From an uncultured Roseburia sp. (GTDB lineage: Bacteria; Bacillota; Clostridia; Lachnospirales; Lachnospiraceae), in the NCBI GenBank assembly GCA_946055175.1, contig CAMGET010000122.1:1-5402 (forward strand): 5,402 bases of DNA. The letters run 5' to 3'. A program made the translations under genes and the position numbers. Positions within the stretch are counted from its first letter, which is position 1; each line of letters starts with the position of its first letter. The notes beneath the pieces were generated by a model that saw only the letters and a program-made list of their open reading frames with translations, was not told where the DNA came from and did not search any database. Below are positions 4,723 to 5,402 of this stretch, piece by piece.

Positions 4723-5402
4723 ATGGTACATTTACTTTTATTTATCATATATTTATCATTTATCAGTCTGGGATTGCCGGATGGCCTGCTTGGAGCAGCA
4801 TGGCCGACCATGTATTTGGAATTTGGTGTGCCGGTATCCTATGCAGGACTAATCTCCACGATTATTTCAGTAGGAACCGTTATTTCGAGTTTACAAAGTG
4901 ACCGGATGACAAGGCGGTTTGGAACGGGAATTGTAACGACAGTAAGTGTGATGATGACTGCTGTTGCACTCTTTGGATTTTCCATGAGCCATTCCTTTTT
5001 GGCACTATGCTTATGGTCCATTCCTTATGGACTTGGCGCGGGTGGTGTAGATGCTTCGATTAATAATTATGTGGCACTGCATTATGCCAGCCGGCATATG
5101 AGCTGGCTGCACTGTATGTGGGGAGTGGGAGCTGCAACCGGACCACACATTATGGGCTATGTGCTGACCGGTGGGGCGAGCTGGAATGCAGGTTACCGTT
5201 ATGTGGCTCTGATTCAGATGGTACTTACTGCAATTTTGTTTCTTAGCCTTCCAATTTGGAAAAAACGGAACAAAACAGAAACAGAGAATGGAGAGGCGGT
5301 ATACGATAAACCGCTTACACTAAAAGAAATATTCCATATTCCCGGCGCAAAGGAAGTCATGATTATGTTTTTTGGTTATTGCGCGCTGGAACAGACCGCA
5401 GG
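4723..5402 (+). CDS. Major facilitator superfamily transporter, 3' end outside window
   Basis: The frame stays open from the ATG to the last base, giving 226 visible residues of a protein that should be about 380-400 long. It shows six membrane helices of a major facilitator N-domain, at about 3-18, 39-57, 68-88, 91-108, 132-150 and 158-178. A loop-2/3 motif A variant, SDRMTRRFG (59-67, D60 and R61), follows helix 2. Conserved-looking segments include SLGLPDGLLGAAWP (15-28), GLGAGGVDASINNY (103-116) and HCMWGVGAATGP (130-141). A charged cytoplasmic loop (about 180-210) leads into the second half. AAGGA at 4711-4715 overlaps the stop codon of the hydrolase gene and lies 7 nt before the ATG, which fixes the start and indicates co-translation. 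The substrate is unknown; by context it may import the hydrolase's substrate or export its product. The type of transporter is nearly certain. Confidence 0.88.
   Translation, partial: MVHLLLFIIYLSFISLGLPDGLLGAAWPTMYLEFGVPVSYAGLISTIISVGTVISSLQSDRMTRRFGTGIVTTVSVMMTAVALFGFSMSHSFLALCLWSIPYGLGAGGVDASINNYVALHYASRHMSWLHCMWGVGAATGPHIMGYVLTGGASWNAGYRYVALIQMVLTAILFLSLPIWKKRNKTETENGEAVYDKPLTLKEIFHIPGAKEVMIMFFGYCALEQTA

Overview
The window looks like chromosomal DNA from an anaerobic, low-to-moderate-GC Firmicute, most likely a gut clostridium of the Lachnospiraceae. This is an inference from AT-rich intergenic DNA, strong AGGAGG-type ribosome binding sites, a codon choice rich in GCA, GGA and AAA, and protein types that resemble Lachnospiraceae families I know (XRE-plus-membrane regulator, DUF4258/YgiT pair, 2-amino-thiazoline carboxylate hydrolase-like protein, short CPA2 antiporter). 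No rRNA, tRNA, CRISPR array, complete insertion sequence or phage gene was seen. Every gene I can support lies on the + strand.

Layout, left to right. (1) Positions 1-875 hold a ZIP-family divalent metal transporter. Its textbook sigma-A promoter carries a GTTAG-N6-CTAAC palindrome across the expected transcription start, which suggests a metal-responsive repressor. (2) Positions 957-1522 hold a two-gene cassette, a DUF4258 protein and a YgiT-type zinc-finger protein, overlapping by 4 bp and closed by a strong intrinsic terminator. It reads as a toxin-antitoxin-like pair. (3) Positions 1567-1740 are non-coding DNA with several small inverted repeats and a likely promoter. (4) Positions 1741-2672 hold a decayed gene for an XRE-type DNA-binding domain joined to a multi-pass membrane region. 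It has lost its linker, carries a frameshift near 1932 and has an in-frame TGA at 2544 followed by a further 41 open codons that encode another membrane helix. (5) Positions 2797-4089 hold a CPA2-type cation:proton antiporter without a regulatory tail domain, preceded by a leader hairpin. (6) A strong terminator at 4117-4152 shares its T run with the -35 element of the next promoter. (7) Positions 4209-5402 hold a probable two-gene operon, an L-2-amino-thiazoline-4-carboxylate hydrolase-family protein and a major facilitator transporter that runs off the window's right edge.

Most units appear to be independent short transcription units: metal uptake, a toxin-antitoxin-like pair, a dead regulator, ion homeostasis, and a hydrolase with its transporter. 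I do not see a clear new multi-gene system. The points most worth a second look are the predicted metal-responsive operator, the DUF4258/YgiT pair whose antitoxin candidate lacks a helix-turn-helix, the step-by-step decay of the XRE-membrane regulator, and the hydrolase-transporter operon, whose substrate is unknown.
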